Assembly: GCA_017626295.1 (NCBI GenBank)
Contig: JAGAJB010000040.1
Location: 1 to 53,952, forward strand
Direction of reading: 5' to 3'
Length of the DNA: 53,952 nucleotides
From: Clostridia bacterium
GTDB lineage: Bacteria; Bacillota; Clostridia; Oscillospirales; Acutalibacteraceae
Part shown: piece after piece, positions 18,566-29,391 of the stretch
How positions within the stretch are numbered: the stretch's first letter is position 1
Layout: every line of letters begins with the position of its first letter
Notes under the pieces: generated by a model
Told to the model about the DNA's origin: nothing
The model's database searches: none
Seen by the model: only the letters and a program-made list of their open reading frames with translations
Made by a program: the position numbers and the translations under genes

Positions 18566-19138
18566 TTAAATAAGTTCGCCTATAAAACCTGCGGCAATAC
18601 CTAAAACGGCAGATATTACTATGAGAAGTATAGGATGGATTTTTTTCTTGAAAATAAGAAGTATACCTAAAACGGCGATTACTAAAGATACCGCCATATT
18701 GTAAAAGTTAAGGTTAGCCAATGCGAAACCGTCGGGGAAGAAAACCGTTGTGCCTATGTTGAGGACGGCTGAGGCTATAAGACCTATAACGGTGGGTCTT
18801 AATCCCGTCATACAACCTTTGACGGTTTTACTTTCTTGGAATTTCTTATATACTTTTGCAACAATGAGTATAACGATAAACGAGGGAAGCACAACACCTA
18901 AAGTTGCGCAAACCGCACCTAAAATACCGCCTGTTTCAATACCTACATAAGTTGCAATGTTTATGGCAAAGGGTCCGGGTGTACTTTCGCTGACAGCGAT
19001 AAAGTTAACTATCGCTTCTTCCGAAAGCCAGGCGTTTTGCAAAACTGCATCCTGAATAAGGGGAAGCATAGCATACCCGCCACCGAAAGTGAAAAGACCA
19101 ATTCTGAAAAACGTTAAGAATAGTTCGAGATAAATCAT
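18566..19138 (-). CDS. chrA: Chromate transporter family protein, short subunit 2
   Basis: A 190-residue membrane protein of the CHR family with about six helices, containing the FRIGLFTFGGGYAMLPLI signature and SESTPGPFAINIATYVG. This is the half-length type that works as a pair with an adjacent homolog. The start overlaps the stop of that partner by four bases. The family exports or exchanges chromate and sulfate-like anions; in gut Clostridia the true substrate is unknown. Confidence 0.88.
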   Translation of the reverse strand: MIYLELFLTFFRIGLFTFGGGYAMLPLIQDAVLQNAWLSEEAIVNFIAVSESTPGPFAINIATYVGIETGGILGAVCATLGVVLPSFIVILIVAKVYKKFQESKTVKGCMTGLRPTVIGLIASAVLNIGTTVFFPDGFALANLNFYNMAVSLVIAVLGILLIFKKKIHPILLIVISAVLGIAAGFIGELI

Positions 19139-19698
19139 ACTTCTTTACCTCGCTTTCTTAAAACTACGGAATAAATGAGCCCGATAAGAGCGCAAGCGAT
19201 GATGATGTATATAACATTGATTTCGGTGAATGCCGAAATTAAAAGAGCGCCGCCCATAAGGATGTATGAAAAAAGGCCTTTCGAACATTTTTTGTACATT
19301 GAAACCAATGCTTTTATAACAAGGGCAAGAACACCTGCGCGAATACCCATAAAGGCATATTTTACAGCCTTGTATTCGCTGAACTCTTTAAGAACGAGAG
19401 AAATAAGTGAAATAATAACAAAAGAGGGGAGTACAACACCGAATGTTGCACAGAAAGCACCGAAGAAACCTGCAACTTTGTATCCTACAAAGGTTGCGGA
19501 GTTTATGGCGATAGGACCGGGTGTGCTTTCGGCAATGGCGAAAATATCAAGGATTTCTTCGCCTTTAAGCCATTTGTGTTTGTCGCAGATTTCTTTTTCA
19601 ATAATTGGTATCATAGCGTAACCGCCGCCGAAAGTGAACGCGCCGATTTTAAAGAAAGTGACAAACAAAATTAAAGCATTTTTTAATTTGTTTTTCAA
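19135..19698 (-). CDS. chrA: Chromate transporter family protein, short subunit 1
   Basis: A 187-residue half-length CHR transporter with FKIGAFTFGGGYAMIPII and AESTPGPIAINSATFVG, clearly homologous to the next gene. The start is set to TTG at 19698 because AAGGA lies just upstream and the length then matches its partner; a longer frame reaching 19854 would run through the AT-rich promoter region of ligA. The two overlap by four bases and should form a heterodimer. Confidence 0.82.
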   Translation of the reverse strand: MKNKLKNALILFVTFFKIGAFTFGGGYAMIPIIEKEICDKHKWLKGEEILDIFAIAESTPGPIAINSATFVGYKVAGFFGAFCATFGVVLPSFVIISLISLVLKEFSEYKAVKYAFMGIRAGVLALVIKALVSMYKKCSKGLFSYILMGGALLISAFTEINVIYIIIACALIGLIYSVVLRKRGKEV

Positions 19699-19800
19699 AA
19701 AAATCCTTCTTTCAGAGAATTTATTTACAGTAAAATACATAATACAATAAAATACTGTTAAATTATAAGAATAAAAAGCGTTTTTGTCAATGTACAATAA

Positions 19801-21870
<2,070 letters not shown>

Positions 21871-21970
21871 GTTTACAAAAATCGGTTATTTAATTTATGC
21901 AGAACTCCAATAGAATTTAGCGGGAATTTATTATAAAATATATTTATAATATAACAAAAGGGGAGTTTTT

Positions 21971-22615
21971 ATGCCGACAACAGATATTATCAAAATCAAA
22001 ACCAAGCGAAATAACCTTTATCTTCGTGTTGCTAAAGGTCACTTTGCAACAAGTTATACACACAGCAACTACTATATCGACGTTGCCGCACAGAAATCCC
22101 GTTTTTCTGAGGCTAAGGCGGTTGCAGAGGAACTTTGCTCAGCATACAACTACAACACAACTATTGTGGACACTATTCTTTGTCTTGACGGTATGGAAGT
22201 AGTCGGTACTTGCCTTGCAAACGAACTTACAAAAAATTCTTTTGCTAATATTAACGCCCATCAGACAATTTACGTAGTTACACCGGAAATTACAAACGGC
22301 TCACAGATGTTGTTCAGAGATAACATTGTTCCAATGATAAAGGGCAAACACGTGCTTGTTCTTGCTGTTTCCGTGGCATCGGGTGCTACTGCACAGGCTG
22401 CTATTGAGGCTGTTCGCTATTACGGCGGTGAGGTTGTAGGCGTTGCTTCAATTTTTGCAACAGCAAAACAGTGCGGGGATTATACGGTTAACTCTGTATT
22501 TAATCCTCACGATTTAGAAGGATATTTCAGCACACCCTCACACGAATGCCCGCTTTGTAAAGAGAAAAAGAAACTTGACGCACTTATAAACTGCCACGGT
22601 TTCTCGAAACTTTAA
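21971..22615 (+). CDS. Phosphoribosyltransferase-domain protein
   Basis: A 214-residue protein with a type I phosphoribosyltransferase fold, recognisable from the central LVLAVSVASGATAQAAIEAVRYYGGEVVGVASIFA region, which takes the place of the PRPP loop. The classic acidic pair of the PRPP motif is degenerate (LAVSVASG), so transferase activity is uncertain. A C-terminal CPLCKEKKK hints at a small metal site. It resembles orotate phosphoribosyltransferase-like proteins annotated in Ruminococcaceae. It has its own ribosome site (AAGGGGAG) and terminator. Confidence 0.7.
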   Translation: MPTTDIIKIKTKRNNLYLRVAKGHFATSYTHSNYYIDVAAQKSRFSEAKAVAEELCSAYNYNTTIVDTILCLDGMEVVGTCLANELTKNSFANINAHQTIYVVTPEITNGSQMLFRDNIVPMIKGKHVLVLAVSVASGATAQAAIEAVRYYGGEVVGVASIFATAKQCGDYTVNSVFNPHDLEGYFSTPSHECPLCKEKKKLDALINCHGFSKL

Positions 22616-22626
22616 AATTTAAAAGG

Positions 22627-22666
22627 AAAAGTCCTTGATTTCATTGTTGAAATCAGGGACTTTTTT
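22627..22666 (+). terminator. Rho-independent terminator of the phosphoribosyltransferase gene
   Basis: A 17-bp stem (22627-22643 with 22648-22664, one G-T pair) around TTGT ends in six T residues. Confidence 0.92.
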
Positions 22667-22800
22667 ATATTAAAAATTTTTTTATTTATTTTGCAGAGAA
22701 TATTGAAGAATTGATTTTTGTGTGTTAATATCATAATTGTGAGAAGTTTGATTTAAATAAAAATACTGACGGAAGAAGTGTCAGAAAAAAGGAGAAAACT

Positions 22801-24576
22801 ATGGGATTTCTTGGTATTGTGTTAAAATTGTGTGCAGGTTTGGTGTTCTTTTTATTCGGTATGAGCACTATGTCTTCGGGCCTTGAAAAAATGGCAGGCT
22901 CTAAACTTGAACTAGTATTGAAAAAAATGACCGATAAACCTATTATCGGTGTTATTATGGGACTTATTATAACTGCGGTTATTCAGTCATCTTCCGCAAC
23001 TACAGTTATACTTGTGGGTCTTGTAAACTCAGGTCTTATGAGTTTCCAAAGTACAATATCCGTGCTTTTCGGTGCGAATATAGGTACTACTGTTACTGCT
23101 TGGCTTTTGTCCCTTGCAGGTCTTGAAAGTTCATCATTGATTGTTCAACTGTTTAAACCGCAGAATTTTGCGCCTGTGCTTGCTGTAATCGGCACAGCGT
23201 TTATGATGGTTTCAAAGAGTGACAAAAAGAAAACTCTCGGTGCTATATTCGTAGGTTTCACAGTTCTTATCTACGGTATGGATATTATGTCCGAGTCTGT
23301 GGAGGGTCTTGCAGAAAACCCTGCTTTCGGCGATTTGCTTTTGAAATTCAATAACCCCATTCTAGGTGTGCTTATGGGTACAGTTGTAACTGCTGTTATT
23401 CAGTCGTCATCGGCGTCCGTAGGTATTTTACAGGCACTTTCCCTTACTGGTACAATAACCTATAATATGGCAGTTCCTATTGTTATAGGTCAGAATATCG
23501 GCACTTGCGCAACAGGTCTTATTTCCAGTATCGGTGCAGGTGCTAAGGCGAAGCGTGTGGCTACCTCACAACTTCTTATAAATGTTTTCGGTATGATTAT
23601 AGTTTTACCCGTATATTTATTGGGTGTAAAATTTTTAAATCTTTCCATAGGAACAGAAACAGTAAACCCTGTTTCAATAGCCGTTATTCACTCGATATTC
23701 AATATAGTGACAGTTATTGTCCTTATGCCGTTCACTAAGTTTATTGCTAAGTTATCCGAAAAACTTGTAAGAGAGAAAAAGGGTGAAGAGAACGCAGAAA
23801 CTGACAGAAGAGCAGTTTACCTTGATGAAAGACTTTTAAATTCTCCCTCTATTGCGGTTATGGAGTGTGATAACTATACTGTTAAAATGGCACTTCTCGC
23901 AAAAGAAACTGTTTTGCAGTCTTTGAAACTTATTAACAACTATGATAAAGATGTTGCAAAAGTAGTTTTTGATAACGAAAACGTACTTGACCTTTATGAA
24001 GATAATTTAGGAACATATCTTGTTAAAATGTCTGAACAGTCGCTTTCCAATGCTGATGCCAGAACTGTTGCAAGAATGCTTCATACAATAGGTGATTTTG
24101 AACGTTTAGGTGACCACGCGAAAGGTCTTGAAAAAGTCGCAGCGGAAATAAATGAGAAAAAAATTGAGTTTTCACCTAACGCACAGAAAGAAATCCAAGT
24201 GCTTCTTGAAGCCATTACGGAAATTGTTATCACAACAACGCTCGTTTACGAGAAAAACGATTACGAACTTGCTTCAAAGGTCGAACCTCTTGAACAGGTA
24301 ATTGACAGAATTACCGCTGAAATTAAATCACATCACATTGTTCGTTTGCAACGCGGTGACTGTACTATTGAAATGGGCTTCATTCTTTCGGACCTTCTTA
24401 CTAACTGCAAGAGAATTTCCGACCACTGTTCAAACATTGCCGTTGCTATAATCGAGGCGCGTAACGACTCATTTGATACTCACTATTACCTTAACAGCGT
24501 TAAGTACGGCGATGAGGACTTCAGCAAAATATTTGAGGATTACAACAGGAAGTATGACCTTCATGCAGACAGATGA
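22801..24576 (+). CDS. Na+/phosphate cotransporter with PhoU-like domain
   Basis: A 591-residue protein of the NptA/YjbB type. The first 320 residues hold two inverted transport repeats, each with the QSSSA signature (VIQSSSATTVILVG and VIQSSSASVGILQAL). The C-terminal 220 residues are PhoU-like helices (RMLHTIGDFERLGDHAKGL, LLTNCKRISDHCSNIA). It imports phosphate with sodium, probably gated by the PhoU-like part. AAGGAG precedes the start. The downstream pseudouridine synthase gene overlaps its end. Confidence 0.93.
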   Translation: MGFLGIVLKLCAGLVFFLFGMSTMSSGLEKMAGSKLELVLKKMTDKPIIGVIMGLIITAVIQSSSATTVILVGLVNSGLMSFQSTISVLFGANIGTTVTAWLLSLAGLESSSLIVQLFKPQNFAPVLAVIGTAFMMVSKSDKKKTLGAIFVGFTVLIYGMDIMSESVEGLAENPAFGDLLLKFNNPILGVLMGTVVTAVIQSSSASVGILQALSLTGTITYNMAVPIVIGQNIGTCATGLISSIGAGAKAKRVATSQLLINVFGMIIVLPVYLLGVKFLNLSIGTETVNPVSIAVIHSIFNIVTVIVLMPFTKFIAKLSEKLVREKKGEENAETDRRAVYLDERLLNSPSIAVMECDNYTVKMALLAKETVLQSLKLINNYDKDVAKVVFDNENVLDLYEDNLGTYLVKMSEQSLSNADARTVARMLHTIGDFERLGDHAKGLEKVAAEINEKKIEFSPNAQKEIQVLLEAITEIVITTTLVYEKNDYELASKVEPLEQVIDRITAEIKSHHIVRLQRGDCTIEMGFILSDLLTNCKRISDHCSNIAVAIIEARNDSFDTHYYLNSVKYGDEDFSKIFEDYNRKYDLHADR

Positions 24577-25225
24577 TTTAAATATACTATATGAAGATGC
24601 CGAGATTACCGTCTGTGAAAAACCCAAAGGTATTCTTAGCGAAAATGCACTAAATGGCGAAAAAGGTATTATTGGTTTATTAAGTGACCGGGCAGGCAAA
24701 CCTTTGCATCTTCTTCACCGCCTTGACAGAAATGTAGGAGGAGTTATGGTTTTTGCGAACACTAAAAAAAGCGCCGCGGCTCTTTCAATGGATATAGCGC
24801 AAGGCAGATTTTTTAAAGAATATATGGCAGTTACCGACGGTATACCCCAAGAGGACAGCGGAGTTTATAAAGATTTACTGTTTAAAGATTCAAGAAAGAA
24901 CCGTTCTTATGTGGTTAACAGAATGCGCAAGGGCGTGCGTGAGGCTTCACTTGAATATACAGTTTTAAAGAAAAATACAGAAAAATCAATTGTCAGGGTA
25001 CTTCTCCACACGGGAAGAACACATCAGATAAGAGTTCAGTTTTCTTCACGAAAAACACCGCTTACAGGTGACGTTAAATACGGTAGCCGCGACAGAACAA
25101 CAGGGGATATTGCACTTCATTCCTGCAGAATAAGTTTTTATCACCCTGTAACTAAAGAAAAATTGTGCTTCGAGTCACAACCCGATTTCAGCGTGTACCC
25201 GTGGAGCATATTCGGAGGGATATAA
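24563..25225 (+). CDS. RluA-family RNA pseudouridine synthase
   Basis: A 220-residue pseudouridine synthase with the HRLD motif (LHRLDRNVGG) containing the catalytic Asp, followed by HTGRTHQIRVQF. It lacks an S4 domain, as some short RluA-type enzymes do. The start at 24563 is chosen by AGGAAG about 10 bases upstream; the coding region begins inside the end of the Na/Pi gene (14-base overlap), so the two are translationally coupled. The RNA target cannot be deduced. Confidence 0.88.
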   Translation: MQTDDLNILYEDAEITVCEKPKGILSENALNGEKGIIGLLSDRAGKPLHLLHRLDRNVGGVMVFANTKKSAAALSMDIAQGRFFKEYMAVTDGIPQEDSGVYKDLLFKDSRKNRSYVVNRMRKGVREASLEYTVLKKNTEKSIVRVLLHTGRTHQIRVQFSSRKTPLTGDVKYGSRDRTTGDIALHSCRISFYHPVTKEKLCFESQPDFSVYPWSIFGGI

Positions 25226-25939
25226 ATGCCTGAAATATTAGTGAATTTCAGCGGAGTGCTTGTAAATACCTTTACGGTAATTATAGGCAGTTCGGTTGGG
25301 TTGCTTTTGAAAAAACAAATACCCGAAAAACTTACAGGGGCGGTAATGACCGCCATAGGTCTTTGTACGGTGGCTATCGGAATAACCGGTATAATAAAAG
25401 GTGAAAACCAACTTGTAATGATAATTTCCCTTGTTTTAGGTGCAATTGTCGGTACGCTCATTGATATTGACGGAAAACTTTCAAAACTCGGAGATAAACT
25501 TCAAAAGAAAAATAAAAGAGAAAATGCTGAAAATTCAACATTTTCTCAAGGCTTTGTAACTGCATCTCTTCTTTTTTGTGTCGGCGCAATGACAATTGTA
25601 GGTTCAATGAATGCAGGCATATCAGGGGATAATCAGATGCTTTATACAAAATCCGTTCTTGATTTGATTTCCTCATCAATGCTTGCGGCAAGTCTCGGTA
25701 TAGGCGTTATGTGTGCCGCAGGGTTTGTGTTTGTTTTTCAAGGCGCCCTTGTTGCGCTTTCAATGGGGTTAGGCTCATTTTTAAGCGATTTCGCAGTGGC
25801 GGAACTTATTTGTGCAGGCTCTGTTATGATTACGGCTTTAGGTCTTAATCTTCTTAATATAACAAAAATCAAAGTAGCAAACCTATTACCCGGACTTGTG
25901 TTTGTTCCGTTTGTGTGTATGATATTTGAGATGATTTAA
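25226..25939 (+). CDS. DUF554 membrane protein
   Basis: A 237-residue protein with six to seven membrane helices matching the DUF554 family (YdfK/YqgA type): the N-terminal FSGVLVNTFTVIIGSSVGLLLKK, CVGAMTIVGSMNAGISGD and the closing LLPGLVFVPF. Function is not known; a transport role is assumed. It begins directly after the pseudouridine synthase stop, with GGAGGGAT as ribosome site. Confidence 0.9.
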   Translation: MPEILVNFSGVLVNTFTVIIGSSVGLLLKKQIPEKLTGAVMTAIGLCTVAIGITGIIKGENQLVMIISLVLGAIVGTLIDIDGKLSKLGDKLQKKNKRENAENSTFSQGFVTASLLFCVGAMTIVGSMNAGISGDNQMLYTKSVLDLISSSMLAASLGIGVMCAAGFVFVFQGALVALSMGLGSFLSDFAVAELICAGSVMITALGLNLLNITKIKVANLLPGLVFVPFVCMIFEMI

Positions 25940-25943
25940 TAAA

Positions 25944-25975
25944 AAAATCGCCATCCTTTCGGATGACGATTTTTT
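25944..25975. terminator. Bidirectional terminator between DUF554 and fucO
   Basis: AAAATCGCCATCC (25944-25956) and GGATGACGATTTT (25961-25973) form a stem with one mismatch around a TTTC loop; runs of A and T on both sides serve both convergent genes. Confidence 0.88.
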
Positions 25976-25980
25976 GTTTA

Positions 25981-27129
25981 TCAAAGAAGTGCTCTGTAAA
26001 GTTCTGCGATTTCTTCAACGCTTGTATCCTTGGGGTTACCGGGACGGCAAGCATCTGCGAATGCGCTTTCTGAAAGGAACTGAATGTCCTCTTCTTTAAG
26101 AATGCCTTTAAGGTCTTTCGGAATACCTACTTTTTCAGCAAGTGCGGAAACTGCATCAACTGCTGCTTTTCTTGCTTCTTCAACAGACATTGCATCTGTG
26201 CCTGCTACACCCATTGCTTTAGCAATATCGCGGTATTTGTCGCCTGTGCATTCTGCGTTGTATTCCATAATTGAGGGAAGAAGGATTGCGTTAGCAACGC
26301 CGTGGGGTGTATCGTAGAGAGCACCGAGTCCGTGAGCCATACTGTGAACGATACCAAGACCTACGTTTGAGAAGCCCTGACCTGCAATATACTGTGCAAG
26401 AGCCATACCTTCTCTGCCTTCTTCGGTGTTTTCGCAAGCACCGGGGAGATGTTTGGCAATAAGTTCAATTGCTTTAAGGTGGAACATATCTGTCATTTCC
26501 CAAGCGCCTTTTGTGATGTAACCCTCAATAGCGTGTGTAAGGGCATCCATACCTGTTGAAGCAGTAAGGCCCTTGGGCATTGTAGCAGTCATATCGGGGT
26601 CAACAACTGCAACTTCGGGAATATCGTGAACGTCAACACAAACGAATTTGCGTTTCTTTTCAACGTCGGTAATAACGTAGTTGATAGTAACTTCAGCAGC
26701 AGTACCTGCAGTTGTGGGAACGGCAATAGTGAAAACTGCGTGATTCTTTGTGGGTGCAACACCTTCAAGACTTCTTACGTCTGCGAATTCAGGGTTTTCG
26801 ATAATAATACCGATAGCCTTTGCTGTGTCCATTGCTGAACCGCCACCGATAGCAACGATGCAGTCAGCACCGCTTGTTTTGAAAGCCTCAACGCCCGCTT
26901 TTACGTTTTCGATAGTGGGGTTAGCCTTGATTTCGCTGAATACTGAGTAGGGGAAGCCGGCTTTATCCAAAAGGTCTGTAACCTTTGCGCTAACGCCGAA
27001 TTTGATGAGGTCAGGGTCGGCACAAACAAAAGCCTTTTTGAAGCCGCGGCTTTCGAGTTCGGGAACGATATTCTCCACAGCACCCTTTCCGTGATATGAA
27101 ATTGTGTTTAATACAATACGGTTTGCCAT
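25981..27129 (-). CDS. fucO: Iron-containing alcohol dehydrogenase, FucO-like (lactaldehyde reductase)
   Basis: A 382-residue group III alcohol dehydrogenase. Visible features: the NAD-binding GGGSAMDTAKAIG, and the FucO-like stretch VPTTAGTAAEVTINYVITD, with iron ligands in GMDALTHAIEGY and HSMAHGLGALYDTPHG. FucO reduces L-lactaldehyde from fucose or rhamnose breakdown to 1,2-propanediol; several related enzymes act on other short alcohols, so the substrate is probable rather than sure. The start at 27129 follows a perfect AAGGAGG; three extra codons upstream are rejected. Its presence with the GH29 fucosidase supports fucose use. Confidence 0.88.
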   Translation of the reverse strand: MANRIVLNTISYHGKGAVENIVPELESRGFKKAFVCADPDLIKFGVSAKVTDLLDKAGFPYSVFSEIKANPTIENVKAGVEAFKTSGADCIVAIGGGSAMDTAKAIGIIIENPEFADVRSLEGVAPTKNHAVFTIAVPTTAGTAAEVTINYVITDVEKKRKFVCVDVHDIPEVAVVDPDMTATMPKGLTASTGMDALTHAIEGYITKGAWEMTDMFHLKAIELIAKHLPGACENTEEGREGMALAQYIAGQGFSNVGLGIVHSMAHGLGALYDTPHGVANAILLPSIMEYNAECTGDKYRDIAKAMGVAGTDAMSVEEARKAAVDAVSALAEKVGIPKDLKGILKEEDIQFLSESAFADACRPGNPKDTSVEEIAELYRALL

Positions 27130-27176
27130 TGTAAACAACCTCCTTGATTTTTGGACTTAGTCCTTTTGCATAAAGT

Positions 27177-27182
27177 ATTATA
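27177..27182 (-). promoter_or_regulatory. -10 box upstream of fucO
   Basis: A perfect TATAAT on the minus strand lies about 50 bases before the fucO start; no clear -35 was found. The rest of the divergent space 27130-27393 is AT-rich and shows no gene. Confidence 0.45.
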
Positions 27183-27393
27183 CATCAAACGATTTGTGAA
27201 ATCATTAACAATAAGTAAAAAAGTTAAATTTTTTATAAAATTCGGTAGGTTTGCCAAATTTTTATACAAAAACCTTTGCAATTTTACCATTGTTTTACCA
27301 TTTTTATAGTGATATACTGTATAAAATGTAAAAAATATCATAATTATTATGAACAGAATTTGTATCTTACATACATAATATCAGGAGAAAATT

Positions 27394-28665
27394 ATGGATA
27401 TACCTAATATTCTTTTACAAAAAGCAGATGAAATTACAGATAAACTTAAAGTAAAATACCCGGAACTCGCTCCGTTTTTTAAGGGTTGTTTTTTAAATAC
27501 CATTGAAACTACCGTTACAAAACTGGACGATGGTGGGTATTTTGTTATTACAGGGGATATTCCTGCAATGTGGCTTCGTGACAGCGCGGCGCAACTTACA
27601 CATTACATTCGTTATGCTAATGAGGATGGAGACCTTAAAGAAATTATTCGCAGCGTAATTGCACGACAGGCAGAGTTCGTTTGCCTTGACCCTTACGCTA
27701 ATGCGTTTAACGCAGCGCCCAATTCACACAGTCATAATGATGAAACGGATTTTTATCACGATTTAATATGGGAACGCAAGTATGAAGTTGATTCACTCTG
27801 TGCTCCCTTGTACCTTGCACATCAGTATTATATGGCAACGCTGGATGATTCTATTTTTACAGAGCAGTTCCGTAAAATGATGTATATAATATTTGATGTG
27901 TTCAAAAAAGAACAGAACCATTTTCAAAGTTCAACGTATTATTTTAACCGTCAGAATTGCCCGCAGACAGATACACTTCCCTGTGACGGAAAAGGCAATG
28001 ACGTTGTGTATACAGGTATGACATGGTCGGGTTTCCGTCCATCTGACGACAGATGTGTTTACGGCTATCTTGTGCCGTCAAATATGATGGCGGTCTGCGC
28101 TCTTAAAAAAGCAGCGGAAATGGCAAATATTGGTTACGAGGATACAAAACTCGAAAGCGAATGCCGTTCCCTTGCTTTTGATATTGACGAGGGTATTAAA
28201 GAACACGGCGTTTACGAGCATCCGAAATTCGGTAATATTTACGCTTATGAAGTGAACGGTAAGGGTGACATTATACTTATGGACGATGCCAATTCACCCA
28301 GCCTTCTTTCCGCACCGTATTTAGGATACGCGAAAAAGGACGATGAAATTTATCAGAATACAAGAAAGTTTATTTTATCAATACATAACCCTTGGTATTT
28401 TGAGGGCAAGGTTGCAAAAGGTGTGGGCAGTCCTCATACAGGAACAAATAAAATCTGGCATATCGCCCTCACTATGCAAGCCTTAACAAGTGACAGTATG
28501 GAAGAGATAGAGAACTGCCTTAAAATGATAGCCAACTCCCATGCAGGCACATTCCTTATGCACGAATCTTTCGACAAAGACGATGATACATTGTTTACAA
28601 GACCTTGGTTCGCCTGGGCAAACAGTTTGTTTGCTGAACTTATGATAAGGCTTGTTGAAGATTAA
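27394..28665 (+). CDS. GH125 exo-alpha-1,6-mannosidase
   Basis: A 423-residue glycoside hydrolase of family 125 (formerly DUF1237), inverting exo-alpha-1,6-mannosidases. Diagnostic segments are TGDIPAMWLRDSAAQ, YANAFN, WERKYEVDSLC, MTWSGFRPSDD, and LMHESFDKDD. No signal peptide, so it works on imported mannosides, for example from N-glycans. A good TCAGGAG site precedes the ATG. It is divergent from fucO and followed by a terminator. Confidence 0.92.
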   Translation: MDIPNILLQKADEITDKLKVKYPELAPFFKGCFLNTIETTVTKLDDGGYFVITGDIPAMWLRDSAAQLTHYIRYANEDGDLKEIIRSVIARQAEFVCLDPYANAFNAAPNSHSHNDETDFYHDLIWERKYEVDSLCAPLYLAHQYYMATLDDSIFTEQFRKMMYIIFDVFKKEQNHFQSSTYYFNRQNCPQTDTLPCDGKGNDVVYTGMTWSGFRPSDDRCVYGYLVPSNMMAVCALKKAAEMANIGYEDTKLESECRSLAFDIDEGIKEHGVYEHPKFGNIYAYEVNGKGDIILMDDANSPSLLSAPYLGYAKKDDEIYQNTRKFILSIHNPWYFEGKVAKGVGSPHTGTNKIWHIALTMQALTSDSMEEIENCLKMIANSHAGTFLMHESFDKDDDTLFTRPWFAWANSLFAELMIRLVED

Positions 28666-28670
28666 AAACT

Positions 28671-28710
28671 ACGCGCATTCAAACCGTTTGTGATTTGAAT
28701 GCGCGTTTTT
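28671..28710. terminator. Bidirectional terminator after GH125
   Basis: ACGCGCATTCAAA (28671-28683) and its exact complement (28694-28706) form a 13-bp stem followed by T residues; it lies between the convergent GH125 gene and the small minus-strand gene. Confidence 0.9.
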
Positions 28711-28867
28711 ATTTTGCTCTGAAAATTTCAACTGCTTTGAGTGCGGTGTAGCCTACAAGAAAGACGGTGAGGGCAGTTTTTAGTGAAGAAATTCTTACAT
28801 AAGTTCTTGCGATGTTTGACATACTTTCCAATGCTTTTGCGTAGTGTTCCTTATTTGTGAAATCCAT
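28709..28867 (-). CDS. Small membrane-associated protein (52 residues)
   Basis: An ATG frame preceded by AAGGAG on the minus strand encodes a 52-residue protein starting MDFTNKEHYAKALESMSNIA. The second half (SLKTALTVFLVGYTALKAVE) is a hydrophobic helix that could be membrane-inserted. It lies downstream of the broken spoVAD gene, where spoVAE would be found in an intact spoVA operon, but it does not resemble SpoVAE. Unknown function. Confidence 0.55.
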   Translation of the reverse strand: MDFTNKEHYAKALESMSNIARTYVRISSLKTALTVFLVGYTALKAVEIFRAK

Positions 28868-28894
28868 AAAATATCTCCTTTTGTGAGAATTAGT

Positions 28895-29299
28895 TTAATT
28901 TGATGTTAATAAAACTCCGTGTGCAATTCCGGGGGTGGATTCTTTTTGAAGTGACGAGGTAGGGGATAGAAGCGCCCCTGTGCCAACAAATAAAACTTTT
29001 TTCAGTTGATGTTTTTTAATTTTATCCAGAATATACGAGCATACTACCGATGCACTGCAACCGCACCCCGAACCGCCCGAATGCATATCCTGTTTTTTTA
29101 GGTCGAATATCATAACGCCGCAGTCGTTGTGGACTTTTGAAATATCAATATCCTTTTCGGTTTTCAGAAGTTGTATCAGTAATTTACTGCCCGTAGAGCC
29201 TAAGTCACCTGTTAAAATTAAGTCGTAGTCGGAGGGTTTTGTCTTTGTATCTTTAAGGAAACTTGCAATAGTCTGTGCCGCAGCAGGGGTAAATGTCAA
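28895..29299 (-). pseudogene. spoVAD: C-terminal fragment of SpoVAD, interrupted by an inserted element
   Basis: About 134 residues match the C-terminal 40 percent of SpoVAD, a thiolase-like protein needed for dipicolinic acid uptake into spores: TPAAAQTI, DYDLILTGDLGSTGS, HNDCGVMIFD, GGSGCGCSASV, VGTGALLSP and IAHGVLL. Homology stops abruptly at the TPAAAQTI end (about 29300). Upstream of it the frame continues into non-homologous, AT-rich DNA and then the serine recombinase gene. No N-terminal SpoVAD half exists in the window. The only start is a TTG at the junction with no ribosome site, so it is probably not translated alone. Either an integrated element has split the gene or the locus has decayed. 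Confidence 0.88.
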
Positions 29300-29345
29300 G
29301 GGTACACCATAAAATAAATGAAAAATTTTATTTTTGTTTACATAA
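29298..29345. other. Probable left junction (attachment site) of an integrated element
   Basis: This is where SpoVAD homology ends and mobile-element sequence begins. The recombinase terminator starts at 29356, so the crossover core must lie roughly here. The exact core cannot be fixed without the right junction. Confidence 0.5.
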
Positions 29346-29355
29346 TAAATAGATG

Positions 29356-29390
29356 AAATCCACCTACAAACAAAAGGTAGGTGGATTTTT
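29356..29390. terminator. Terminator of the serine recombinase gene
   Basis: AAATCCACCTAC (29356-29367) and its exact complement (29377-29388) form a 12-bp stem just after the recombinase stop on the minus strand. The T-run is better on the plus strand, so it may insulate the junction in both directions. Confidence 0.75.
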
Positions 29391-29391
29391 G

